This document shows, piece by piece, positions 8,682 to 15,783 of a stretch of 64,000 nucleotides of DNA. How positions within the stretch are numbered: the first letter of the stretch is position 1; each line of letters begins with the position of its first letter. The position numbers and the translations under genes were made by a program. Where the stretch lies: contig NZ_JACYUY010000005.1 of assembly GCF_014842025.1 (NCBI RefSeq), positions 124,001 through 188,000 of the forward strand. The letters are read 5' to 3'. The notes under the pieces are model-generated. The model searched no databases and was not told the origin of the DNA. It worked only from the letters and a program-made list of their open reading frames with translations. The stretch is from Massilia sp. CFBP 13721. GTDB lineage: Bacteria; Pseudomonadota; Gammaproteobacteria; Burkholderiales; Burkholderiaceae_D.

Positions 8682-8972
8682 TTACTCTTTCGAGCTGCGG
8701 CCGCCGCTCTTCGAGGAGCTGCGCGAGCTGCTGCCCGAACCGGCGCTGGCCGATTGACGGTTACCGTGGCTCATGCTGCCGGCGCGGCGTGCTTCCTCGG
8801 AAGTGAATTCGTGCGCGGTACCCTTCTGGTGGGCTGCCTTGCCACCCTGGCTGGCGATTTCGCGCTGGCGCTGTGGGTCCATCGATGCGAAACCGCGGTT
8901 GCGGGTGCCGCCCGCGCTTTGGCTGTTGGATTGATTACCGCCCTGCTTGTTACCCTGGTTACTCGAAGCCAT
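8682..8972 (-). CDS. KGG-motif stress-induced protein (con-10 / GsiB-like)
   Basis: A 96-residue, very hydrophilic protein. Its central segment REIASQGGKAAHQKG followed by HEFTSEEARRAG matches the KGG repeat of general-stress and conidiation-10 type proteins. The rest is Ser/Gly/Gln/Asn-rich and expected to be disordered. These proteins accumulate under desiccation, starvation or osmotic stress in other bacteria. The ATG at 8972 is preceded by GGGAG, supporting this start over the upstream MNRENTI. It diverges from another disordered hydrophilic gene, so the 354-base gap probably drives both. Confidence 0.85.
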   Translation of the reverse strand: MASSNQGNKQGGNQSNSQSAGGTRNRGFASMDPQRQREIASQGGKAAHQKGTAHEFTSEEARRAGSMSHGNRQSASAGSGSSSRSSSKSGGRSSKE

Positions 8973-9326
8973 GATTGTGTTCTCCCTGTTCACTTATAAA
9001 ACCGCCGCGTCCTGCGGCAGGCTTGGCCCTCACACATTTGCGCTAACGCAGATGAGCGAACGTCGAATTCATAGTAGGCATGCGAATTAGATGAGGGTAT
9101 AGGACATTTTCAGATGACTTTGTAGGACTACAGGCGACAGAAAATGCACTTACGAAATTGACTGCTTTTGATCACTTTTCCCATCAGTATTCGTCCTACA
9201 CACTACCGCTGCGTCTTCCTATACTGAACCTGCGTGCTGGCGCGCATCATGGCAAGATTGGGCGGTGCCGACGGACCCTCTGTCGAGATAGTCCCGCCAG
9301 CAAAATCGTTTTTGAAAGGAAATGAC
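8973..9326. promoter_or_regulatory. divergent promoter region between two hydrophilic stress-type genes
   Basis: This gene-free stretch is noticeably AT-richer than its surroundings around 9060-9200. It contains a separated inverted pair, TGTAGGAC at 9121-9128 and GTCCTACA at 9193-9200; the second motif recurs as GTCCTACAC at 10336-10344 upstream of the glycan operon. I could not assign a clear -35/-10 pair. Confidence 0.4.
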
Positions 9327-10193
9327 ATGGACGCGAACCAACGCAGCGAAATGAACAACCAGACGAATAACGGCGGCAACGAGAAGTGGAATGCCAACGC
9401 CAAGGGCAAGACCGCGCCCGACGCGCCGCTCGACCATACGTATCCGCAAGGCGCCGTGCAACAGCAGGGGCGCCAGGGCGTCGACCAGATGGGCACCCAG
9501 CAAAGCGGCATGGGACCTGGGCAATTTGCCGAGGACAGCAGCCGCTGGGACTTGCCGGGCGGCTCGATGCAAACCCAGCAGAGCGGCGGCAGCGGCCCAC
9601 AGCAAGGCCTTACCGACAGCCATCAGCGCCAGATGGAGCAGCGTTCCGGCGCCTATGGCCAGCTCGAACAGCCGGTGGGCGGCCATCGCCCGGCTGACAG
9701 CGGCACCGACCTGCTTCGCCACGAAGGCGCGCATGCGGGCAATACGCAAGCGGGCTCGCGCATGAATCCGCAGGATCCGCGCCAGCCCGAGCTGCAGGGC
9801 GGCTCGCTCGGCCATCACCACGGCGCCGGCCAGTCTATGCAATCGGGCATTGGCCAGGAATCCACGGGGCGGACCCAGGACAATCCCGCCGGTAGTGCGA
9901 GCACCGACCGCGCCGGTTCGCAAACCGGCGAAGCCGGCCGCGAGGCAGGCACCGAAGATGCCGACATGCACCAGTCGAACGACAGCATGGGCGGCTTGCC
10001 GCGCAGCCCGGGCAACTCGGGTCCGCGCGGCGACAACCCGGGCTGGAAGCCGGGTGGGAGCATGGCGCAGGATCCGGACGGCGTGCACGAGTCGAACGAT
10101 GCCGCCGGCGGCTATCCGAAGAGCCCGGCCGGCGCCAACCGCCTGGCGGGCGACCGCAAGATGGATGACGACACCGGATTTTCGCGCGGGTGA
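9327..10193 (+). CDS. large low-complexity hydrophilic protein, probably intrinsically disordered
   Basis: A 288-residue protein made almost wholly of Gly, Gln, Ser, Asp, Asn, Pro, Ala and His, with no cysteine and only three tryptophans. There is no signal peptide, membrane helix or recognised domain. Near the C-terminus a 26-28 residue unit is repeated (211-236 and 249-276), sharing the pattern D-D-x-x-H-x-SND-x-x-GG-x-P-[RK]-SP. The ATG at 9327 has GAAAGGA with good spacing. The composition is that of hydrophilins, and the divergent KGG protein suggests a shared stress role; this is inference. It ends with two hairpins, the second a clear terminator. Confidence 0.7.
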   Translation: MDANQRSEMNNQTNNGGNEKWNANAKGKTAPDAPLDHTYPQGAVQQQGRQGVDQMGTQQSGMGPGQFAEDSSRWDLPGGSMQTQQSGGSGPQQGLTDSHQRQMEQRSGAYGQLEQPVGGHRPADSGTDLLRHEGAHAGNTQAGSRMNPQDPRQPELQGGSLGHHHGAGQSMQSGIGQESTGRTQDNPAGSASTDRAGSQTGEAGREAGTEDADMHQSNDSMGGLPRSPGNSGPRGDNPGWKPGGSMAQDPDGVHESNDAAGGYPKSPAGANRLAGDRKMDDDTGFSRG

Positions 10194-10222
10194 TCGGATT
10201 ATTCTGATTTAACCTCTATTGT

Positions 10223-10247
10223 CCCGGCAGCGTACAGGCGCTGCCGG
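10223..10247 (+). terminator. first hairpin downstream of the hydrophilic protein gene
   Basis: CCGGCAGCG (10224-10232), loop TACAGG, CGCTGCCGG: a perfect 9-bp stem 30 bases after the stop codon, followed by a weak T-rich stretch (ATTCTTCT). It may act together with the next hairpin. Confidence 0.5.
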
Positions 10248-10268
10248 CGTATTCTTCTCAAACCCGAT

Positions 10269-10292
10269 GCCCGCCTTGCGCGGGCTTTTTTT
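10269..10292 (+). terminator. Rho-independent terminator of the hydrophilic protein gene
   Basis: GCCCGC, loop CTTGC, GCGGGC followed by seven T residues: a canonical terminator 76 bases after the stop codon. Confidence 0.85.
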
Positions 10293-10343
10293 CGTCTCCT
10301 TTATCTGCAGCCGACTGCGCTTGGCTGCAGGACCAGTCCTACA

Positions 10344-10366
10344 CTTATAAAGCAATGTTTTATAAG
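10344..10366. promoter_or_regulatory. AT-rich palindrome upstream of the glycan operon
   Basis: CTTATAAA (10344-10351) and TTTATAAG (10359-10366) form a perfect 8-bp inverted repeat with a 7-base spacer. It overlaps the GTCCTACAC motif and lies about 160 bases before the first glycosyltransferase. It is a candidate operator or promoter core; the rest of the 10293-10521 gap shows nothing I recognise. Confidence 0.4.
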
Positions 10367-10521
10367 CGCCGCACGGTTTTCCGGTCTATGCATGCGCTCT
10401 TTTGCCAGCTTCGCTTGATCCAGATTGAGCGCACGCGACGGTGCAGGAACTCGACCGTTCGTCACGCAATCGAACCACTCTCATCAGGAAAGCAACCCCG
10501 TTCAACCCACCGGAGAGCAGC

Positions 10522-11541
10522 ATGCCAGGTATGACCTCAGGTACGACATCAAGGACAGCCTCTGGCACGATCGAATTATCGGTCGTGGTGCCGACCAGCG
10601 GACGGATGGACCTGCTCGACCGCTGCCTCGATGCCCTCACCCGCCAGACCCTGCCCGCCAGCGCCTACGAAGTCATCATCGTCGACGACGAACCCAACCA
10701 CAACACGCTGCACCTGGTGGCCGGTTGGCGCGCCCGTACCCTGGAGCGCGGGCCGCGCCTGGTCTATCTGCCCAATTCCAACCGCCATGGCCCGGCCGCC
10801 GCGCGCAACCTAGGCTGGCGCAGCGCGCAGGGAGCGATCATTGCCTTTACCGACGAAGATGCGGTCCCCGCGGCGTCCTGGCTGGCCCAGGGACTGGACG
10901 CCTTTGACGACGACGTCGACGTGCTGTGCGGCCGCCTCGACATGCGCGTGCCCGCGCGCTTCGCCAGCGCCGGCCACGCCCCACCCGCGGCCGAGGCCGA
11001 AACCCTGAGCATCGCCAACTGCTTTTGCCGCAGGAGCCTGCTCGAGCGGCTCGAAGGCTTCGACGAACGCTTCGAGCAGGCCACGCATTGCGACGCCGAC
11101 CTGCACTTCCGCCTGCTCGCGCTCGATGCGCGCATCGTGCACGCCCCCGACGCGCTGGTGCTGCTGCCGATGCAGCCGGCGCCCTGGGGCGCAAGCCTGG
11201 GCCGTACGCGCGCGGCCGTGTTCGACGCCCTGCTCTACAAAAAACATCCGCAGCTGTACCGCGAGCGCGTCGCCGCCTCGCCGCCCTGGGATTACTACCT
11301 GGCCTCCATCACGCTGCTGGCCTGGCTCGCGGGCCTGCTGGCCGGTAACACGGTGCTCGCGCTCGTTGCCGGCCTGCTCTGGCTGGCGCTCACCGCGCGG
11401 CTGTGCCTGCAGCGCCTGCGCGGCGCCGCGCACAGCGCATCGCAAGTGGCCGACGTCGTCGTCACCTCGGCCCTGATCCCGCCCCTGGCCGTGTTCTGGC
11501 GCCTGGCCGGGGCCATCCGCTACCGCGTCCGCTTCACCTGA
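10522..11541 (+). CDS. family 2 glycosyltransferase with C-terminal membrane segment
   Basis: A 339-residue GT2 (GT-A fold) enzyme. It shows the nucleotide-sugar site SVVVPTSGR (20-28), the VIIVDDEP aspartates (D55, D56), an N-x-x-GPAAARNLG motif typical of the family and FTDEDAVPA as the metal-binding region. C-terminal hydrophobic stretches around residues 263-297 and near the end (TSALIPPLAVFWRLAG) anchor it in the membrane. I start at 10522, which has GGAG six bases upstream; the open frame extends further but the added sequence is not family-like. It is the first gene of a five-gene operon and is followed seven bases later by the next glycosyltransferase. Donor and acceptor are unknown. 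Confidence 0.85.
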   Translation: MPGMTSGTTSRTASGTIELSVVVPTSGRMDLLDRCLDALTRQTLPASAYEVIIVDDEPNHNTLHLVAGWRARTLERGPRLVYLPNSNRHGPAAARNLGWRSAQGAIIAFTDEDAVPAASWLAQGLDAFDDDVDVLCGRLDMRVPARFASAGHAPPAAEAETLSIANCFCRRSLLERLEGFDERFEQATHCDADLHFRLLALDARIVHAPDALVLLPMQPAPWGASLGRTRAAVFDALLYKKHPQLYRERVAASPPWDYYLASITLLAWLAGLLAGNTVLALVAGLLWLALTARLCLQRLRGAAHSASQVADVVVTSALIPPLAVFWRLAGAIRYRVRFT

Positions 11542-11548
11542 GGTTGCC

Positions 11549-12514
11549 ATGCGCCGACTCAAGATCCTTACCTGGCACACGCGCGGCAGTTATTTGTATT
11601 ACCTGTCGCAGGCGCCGCACGATTTTTTCGTGCTGCCGGCGCCCGGCCGCCCCGACGTTCGCGACTATCCCTGGGGCGGCAACGTGCACCACCTGCCGGC
11701 CGCGGCGGCGCGCGCGCGACAATTCGACTGTATCCTGTTCCAGGACCGGCACGCGTGGCAGGAAGACCAGTTCGCCGTACTGACGCCAGCCCAGCGCGCC
11801 CTGCCGCGCATCTACCTCGAACACGAGGCGCCACCCGGCTATCCGATCGATAAGGAAGGCATGGCGCATCCCGTCGACGACCCGGGCGTGCTGCTGGTGC
11901 ATGTTTCGCCATTCAATGCGCTGATGTGGAACAGCCGGCGCACGCCGGTGCGCGTGATCGAGCATGGTGTCATCGTGCCGGAATCGGTGCGTTACCTCGG
12001 CACGCTCGAGCGCGGCCTGGTCATCGCCAACCACCTGCAGCGCCGCGGCCGGGGCATGGGCCTCGACCTGTTCCTGCGGGGGCGCGTCGCGTTGCCGCTC
12101 GACCTGGCCGGCAGCGCGTCCGACGCGTTGGGAGGCCTGGGCGAGGTGCCGCATGCGCAGTTGCCGGCCCTTGCGGCGCGCTACCGCTTCCTGTTCAGCC
12201 CGCGCCGCCACGATAGCCTCGGCCTGGGCGTGATCGAAGCCATGATGGCCGGCGTGCCGGTGGTGGCGCTGGCGACGGGCGAGCTGACGACCGTGATCGA
12301 CGACGGCGCCAACGGCTTCATCGACACGCGCCTCGAGCGCCTGTCCGATTGCATGCGCGACCTGCTGCGCAGCCCCTCGCTGGCACGCGAACTCGGCCAG
12401 GCGGCCCGGCGCCGCGCCCAGGAACGCTTTTCGATCGAGCGCTTCAGCGCCGACTGGGATGCCGCCTTGCGCGAAGTTACCGGGGGCGTTACAAGCAGCG
12501 GGAGCGGCGCATGA
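11549..12514 (+). CDS. family 4-type (GT-B) glycosyltransferase
   Basis: A 321-residue soluble GT-B enzyme. The C-terminal nucleotide-sugar half is recognisable from SPRRHDSLGLGVIEAMMAGVPVVA followed by DGANGFI, the E-x7-E type motif of GT4 enzymes. The N-terminal acceptor half is short and divergent, opening with LKILTWHTRGSYLYYLSQ, and no Rossmann glycine motif is obvious there. It starts seven bases after the GT2 gene, and its TGA overlaps the ATG of the next gene. A role in assembling a surface glycan is inferred from the operon. Confidence 0.78.
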   Translation: MRRLKILTWHTRGSYLYYLSQAPHDFFVLPAPGRPDVRDYPWGGNVHHLPAAAARARQFDCILFQDRHAWQEDQFAVLTPAQRALPRIYLEHEAPPGYPIDKEGMAHPVDDPGVLLVHVSPFNALMWNSRRTPVRVIEHGVIVPESVRYLGTLERGLVIANHLQRRGRGMGLDLFLRGRVALPLDLAGSASDALGGLGEVPHAQLPALAARYRFLFSPRRHDSLGLGVIEAMMAGVPVVALATGELTTVIDDGANGFIDTRLERLSDCMRDLLRSPSLARELGQAARRRAQERFSIERFSADWDAALREVTGGVTSSGSGA

Positions 12515-13818
12515 AACTGAACGAAGCCTTGCTGCGCGCGGTGCCCGTCGCCCGGCCCGCGCACCTTGCCCTGATCAGCGAGCATGCCGCGCCGCTGTCC
12601 GCGCCGGGAAAGGCCGAGCACGCGGGCCAGGACGTGTACGTTGCCAGCCTCGCGCACGAACTGGCGCTGGCGGGCGTGCACGTCGACATTTTTACGCGCC
12701 GCAGCGCGCCGGCGCAGAAGCAGGTGGTGCCGCTGGGCGACAAGGTACAGGTGATCCACGTACCGGCAGGTCCCCCGTATCCGCTGCCGAAAGAACAGCT
12801 GTTGCCCTACATGGACCGCTTCGCGCGCTTCGTGATCCGCTTCGCCCGGCGCCTGCCCGCCCCCTATGACATCGTGCATGCGAACTTCTTCATGTCCGGC
12901 ATGGTTGCCCAGCAACTCAAGCTGGCGCTCGGCATTCCGTATGTGATCACCTTTCACGCACTCAGCGCCGCACGCCGCCAGGGGGCCTTGGACGCCTTCC
13001 CGCCCGAGCGCAGCCGCATCGAGAGCGCCCTGATGCGCGAGGCCGACCGTGTCATTGCCCAATGCGCGCAAGACCGGCTCGACATGGAACAGCTGTACGG
13101 CGCCGACCCGCAGCGCATCACCGTCGCGCCGCGCGGCTTCGACCCGAACGAACTGTGGCCGCTGCCGCGGCTGGCCGCGCGCGCCCAGCTGGGCCTGGCC
13201 CCGGGACGCTTCACCGTGCTGCACCTGGGGCGCCTGGCGCCGCGCAAGGGCATCGACACCGCGTTCCAGGGCCTGGCGATGCTGCGCGAGCGGCACCGCA
13301 TCGATGCCGACCTGGTCGTCGTCGGCGCCGACGATGGCAGGGAAGACCGTGGCGAAGGCGCCGAACTCGCGCGCCTGAAAGGGCTCGCGCACCAGCTCGG
13401 CATCGGTGCGCACGTACGTTTCGCCGGCCAGCAGCCGCGCGCCGCCCTGCGCCTGTGGTACGGCGCCGCCGACGTCTTCGTCAGCACACCCTGGTACGAG
13501 CCCTTCGGCATCACCCCGGTCGAGGCGATGGCCTGCGCGCGGCCGGTGATCGGCGCCGAGGTCGGCGGCATCAAGAGCACGGTCGTGGACGGCCTCACCG
13601 GCTTCCTGATTCCCTCGCGCGACCCGCGTGCACTGGCCGAACGCCTGGCCCTCCTCCATGCCGACCCGGCGCTGGGCAGGCGGATGGGCGAGGAAGGCTT
13701 GCTGCGCGCCTGGCGCCACTACACCTGGCGCGCCGTCGCCCGGCAAGCCTGCGCGGTGTACGCGACGGTACTCGACGAAACGCAGCCCGGCATGGCGTCG
13801 GGCTTCACCCCTTTTTAG
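12511..13818 (+). CDS. family 4 glycosyltransferase
   Basis: A 435-residue GT4 enzyme of the same broad group as sucrose-phosphate synthase and many lipopolysaccharide transferases. It has an N-terminal acceptor domain (LALISEHAAPL, GGQ-like AGQDVYVASLAHELA, DIVHANFFMSG), the hinge VLHLGRLAPRKGIDTA with phosphate-binding R and K, and the EPFGITPVEAMACARPVIG donor motif. The start overlaps the previous stop (ATGA) and has GGGAG upstream; the longer upstream frame lies inside the preceding gene and is not real. No membrane segment is present. It is the third gene of the glycan operon. Confidence 0.88.
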   Translation: MKLNEALLRAVPVARPAHLALISEHAAPLSAPGKAEHAGQDVYVASLAHELALAGVHVDIFTRRSAPAQKQVVPLGDKVQVIHVPAGPPYPLPKEQLLPYMDRFARFVIRFARRLPAPYDIVHANFFMSGMVAQQLKLALGIPYVITFHALSAARRQGALDAFPPERSRIESALMREADRVIAQCAQDRLDMEQLYGADPQRITVAPRGFDPNELWPLPRLAARAQLGLAPGRFTVLHLGRLAPRKGIDTAFQGLAMLRERHRIDADLVVVGADDGREDRGEGAELARLKGLAHQLGIGAHVRFAGQQPRAALRLWYGAADVFVSTPWYEPFGITPVEAMACARPVIGAEVGGIKSTVVDGLTGFLIPSRDPRALAERLALLHADPALGRRMGEEGLLRAWRHYTWRAVARQACAVYATVLDETQPGMASGFTPF

Positions 13819-13824
13819 GAAGAC

Positions 13825-13848
13825 ATGAACATGGTGGTTTCCGCATGA
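13825..13848 (+). CDS. possible 7-codon leader ORF coupled to the HAD gene
   Basis: ATG AAC ATG GTG GTT TCC GCA TGA. It has its own ribosome site (AGGAAG five bases upstream), and its TGA overlaps the ATG of the HAD phosphatase in an ATGA junction. The HAD gene has no good ribosome site of its own, so ribosomes may be delivered by this mini-ORF. The peptide itself (MNMVVSA) is unlikely to matter. Only the arrangement is seen; function is inferred. Confidence 0.3.
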   Translation: MNMVVSA

Positions 13849-14468
13849 AAGCAATTTTTCTCGACAAGGACGGCGCATTGGTCGACAACCTGCCGCAGGA
13901 CGCGGAAAGGCGCGCAGAACGACGCCTGGAACCGCGCCGCATTCGCCTCAGCAGCGGCGCCGGCCCGGCCCTGCGCCTGCTGGCCCGGCTCGACTACCGT
14001 TTTTTTGTCGTCTGCAACCAGGCATGCATTGCCCAGGGACGCTTGCCGGAAGCCGCGATGCATGGCGTGAGCGACCGCCTGACCGACCTGCTGTTTCGCG
14101 AAAACCTCAGCCTCGACGGCTTTTATTATTGCCCGCACGATCCGCTCGGCAGCGTCGCGCCGTATGCCGTCGAATGCCATTGCCGCAAGCCCCTGCCCGG
14201 CCTGCTATTGAAGGCTTCGTTCGAGCACGGCATCGACCTGCGTGCCTCCTGGATGATCGGCAACGTCCTGCACGACGTCGAGGCCGGCAACCGTGCCGGT
14301 TGCCGCACCGTGCTGCTCGACAATGGCGTCGAAACCGAATGGCGGCTCGGGCCGCGCCGTATCCCCACCCGCATGGCGCCCGACCTGTATGCCGCCGCCG
14401 TCCTGATCGCCGGCCACCAGCAGGCACCTGATAACGACGATAAGAATGACCATGAGCATGACCACTGA
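13845..14468 (+). CDS. HAD-IIIA phosphatase, GmhB-like
   Basis: A 207-residue member of the histidinol-phosphatase / D,D-heptose bisphosphate phosphatase subfamily. The nucleophile motif is FLDKDG (D7, D9), which fits HAD phosphatases. The zinc-binding loop of GmhB is recognisable as C96-P-H98 and C111-H-C113 followed by RKP. Motif III with aspartate is in MIGNVLHDVEAGNRAGC. In GmhB enzymes the product feeds ADP- or GDP-heptose synthesis, so a heptose-containing glycan is plausible here with the GT9 neighbour. The usual DxDGT threonine is replaced (DKDGALVDN), and there is an unusual charged tail (DNDDKNDHEHDH). Confidence 0.82.
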   Translation: MKAIFLDKDGALVDNLPQDAERRAERRLEPRRIRLSSGAGPALRLLARLDYRFFVVCNQACIAQGRLPEAAMHGVSDRLTDLLFRENLSLDGFYYCPHDPLGSVAPYAVECHCRKPLPGLLLKASFEHGIDLRASWMIGNVLHDVEAGNRAGCRTVLLDNGVETEWRLGPRRIPTRMAPDLYAAAVLIAGHQQAPDNDDKNDHEHDH

Positions 14469-15546
14469 ATGGAACGCTGCGGCGCACCTGCTGTGCGTGC
14501 AGCTGGGCTCGCCCGGCGACGTCCTGCTGTGTACGCCAGCGCTGCGCGCATTGCGCGCGCAATGTCCGGACCGCAAGGTGACCTTGCTCGCCTCGCCTTC
14601 CGGCGCCACAGTCGGCCCGTATCTGCCCGACGTCGATGCCGTGCTTTCCTACGAAGCCCCGTGGATGAAAAACGGCATGGCAGCGCCGCTGTCCGCACAC
14701 CTCGACTGGATCGCCACGCTCGCCGCGCAGCGCTTCGACGGCGCCGTCATTTTCACAGACCGCAACGCCAGCGCCCTGCCCGCCGCCCTGCTATGCCGGC
14801 TGGCCGATATTCCCCTGCGGGCTGCCTGGTGCCGCGACGACCCATCCGGACTGCTGACGCACTGGATCGCCGACCCGGAGCCGGGCGCCATGCTGCGCCA
14901 CCCGGTGCAGCGCCAGCTCGACCTGGTGCGCCGCCTCGGCGCCGAAATCGCCGACGAGCGGCTTGCGTTCGTGCCGACGCAGCCAGACCTGGCGCGCATG
15001 CGCACGCGCCTGCAGGCGGCCGGCATCGATCCGGCAGGCCGCTGGCTGGTACTGCACCTCGGCGCCGGCGCCCAGGCCAGGCGCTGGCCGCAGCATCGGT
15101 GGAGCGAACTGATCCGTGCGCTGCATGAACGCATCGCTTGCCCGCTGGTGCTGGCCGGTGGTGCCCGCGACACGGCGCTGATCGACGCGCTCGCGCTTCC
15201 GCCGGGTGCGCGCGTTCATTCGCTCGCCGGCCAGTTGGGCATTGGCGAACTGGGCGCCCTGCTGGCCCAGGCCTCGCTGCTGCTCGGCGCCGATCAGGGA
15301 GCGGCACTGCTGGCCGCAGCGGTTGGCACACCGGTCGTGCATCTGGGTGCATCGCCGGACCCGCAGCATCCGCCGTGGCGAGTGCCCGGCCGCGTGCTGA
15401 ACCACGCGATGGAAAGACCCGATGGCCAGGGCGCCCGTCATCACGAGGACACGGACGGGCCAGCGCCGGCGCAGGTAGCCGATGCAGTCAGCAGCCTCCT
15501 CAAACAGACGGAAAGCGATCGTATTCGAGCGGCAATACGCGGATAA
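14446..15546 (+). CDS. family 9 glycosyltransferase, heptosyltransferase type
   Basis: A 366-residue GT9 (GT-B) protein. The opening LLCVQLGSPGDVLLCTPALRALRAQCP is the family start (usually R-x-x-GDV-L-TP). The C-terminal half has WLVLHLGAGAQARRWP, LVLAGGARD and the donor-binding ADQGAALLAAAVGTPVVHLG. GT9 enzymes add heptoses to lipopolysaccharide core, and the HAD gene before it matches heptose supply. It overlaps the HAD gene by 23 bases. Three clustered in-frame ATGs (14446, 14452, 14458) make the exact start uncertain. It is the last gene of the operon, ending in a terminator and tRNA-Pro. Confidence 0.85.
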   Translation: MTMSMTTEWNAAAHLLCVQLGSPGDVLLCTPALRALRAQCPDRKVTLLASPSGATVGPYLPDVDAVLSYEAPWMKNGMAAPLSAHLDWIATLAAQRFDGAVIFTDRNASALPAALLCRLADIPLRAAWCRDDPSGLLTHWIADPEPGAMLRHPVQRQLDLVRRLGAEIADERLAFVPTQPDLARMRTRLQAAGIDPAGRWLVLHLGAGAQARRWPQHRWSELIRALHERIACPLVLAGGARDTALIDALALPPGARVHSLAGQLGIGELGALLAQASLLLGADQGAALLAAAVGTPVVHLGASPDPQHPPWRVPGRVLNHAMERPDGQGARHHEDTDGPAPAQVADAVSSLLKQTESDRIRAAIRG

Positions 15547-15552
15547 AAACAA

Positions 15553-15578
15553 AAAGGCCAATCCGAAGATTGGCCTTT
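15553..15578 (+). terminator. terminator of the glycan operon
   Basis: AAAGGCCAATC, loop CGAA, GATTGGCCTTT: an 11-bp stem with a tetraloop, six bases after the GT9 stop. Its A-rich left arm also makes it a terminator for the minus-strand tRNA. Confidence 0.85.
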
Positions 15579-15591
15579 CCGTTTGATTCTT

Positions 15592-15668
<77 letters not shown>

Positions 15669-15783
15669 ACTAGTCAGCAATTATACCTGAGGCCGAAAAT
15701 TTTTCTCAGTTTTTTGTGATGGCTAAGACAAGTGTCGAGGCGCCGGCGGAAGGAACCAATCGGGGGCCGCCAACGCGCACAGC

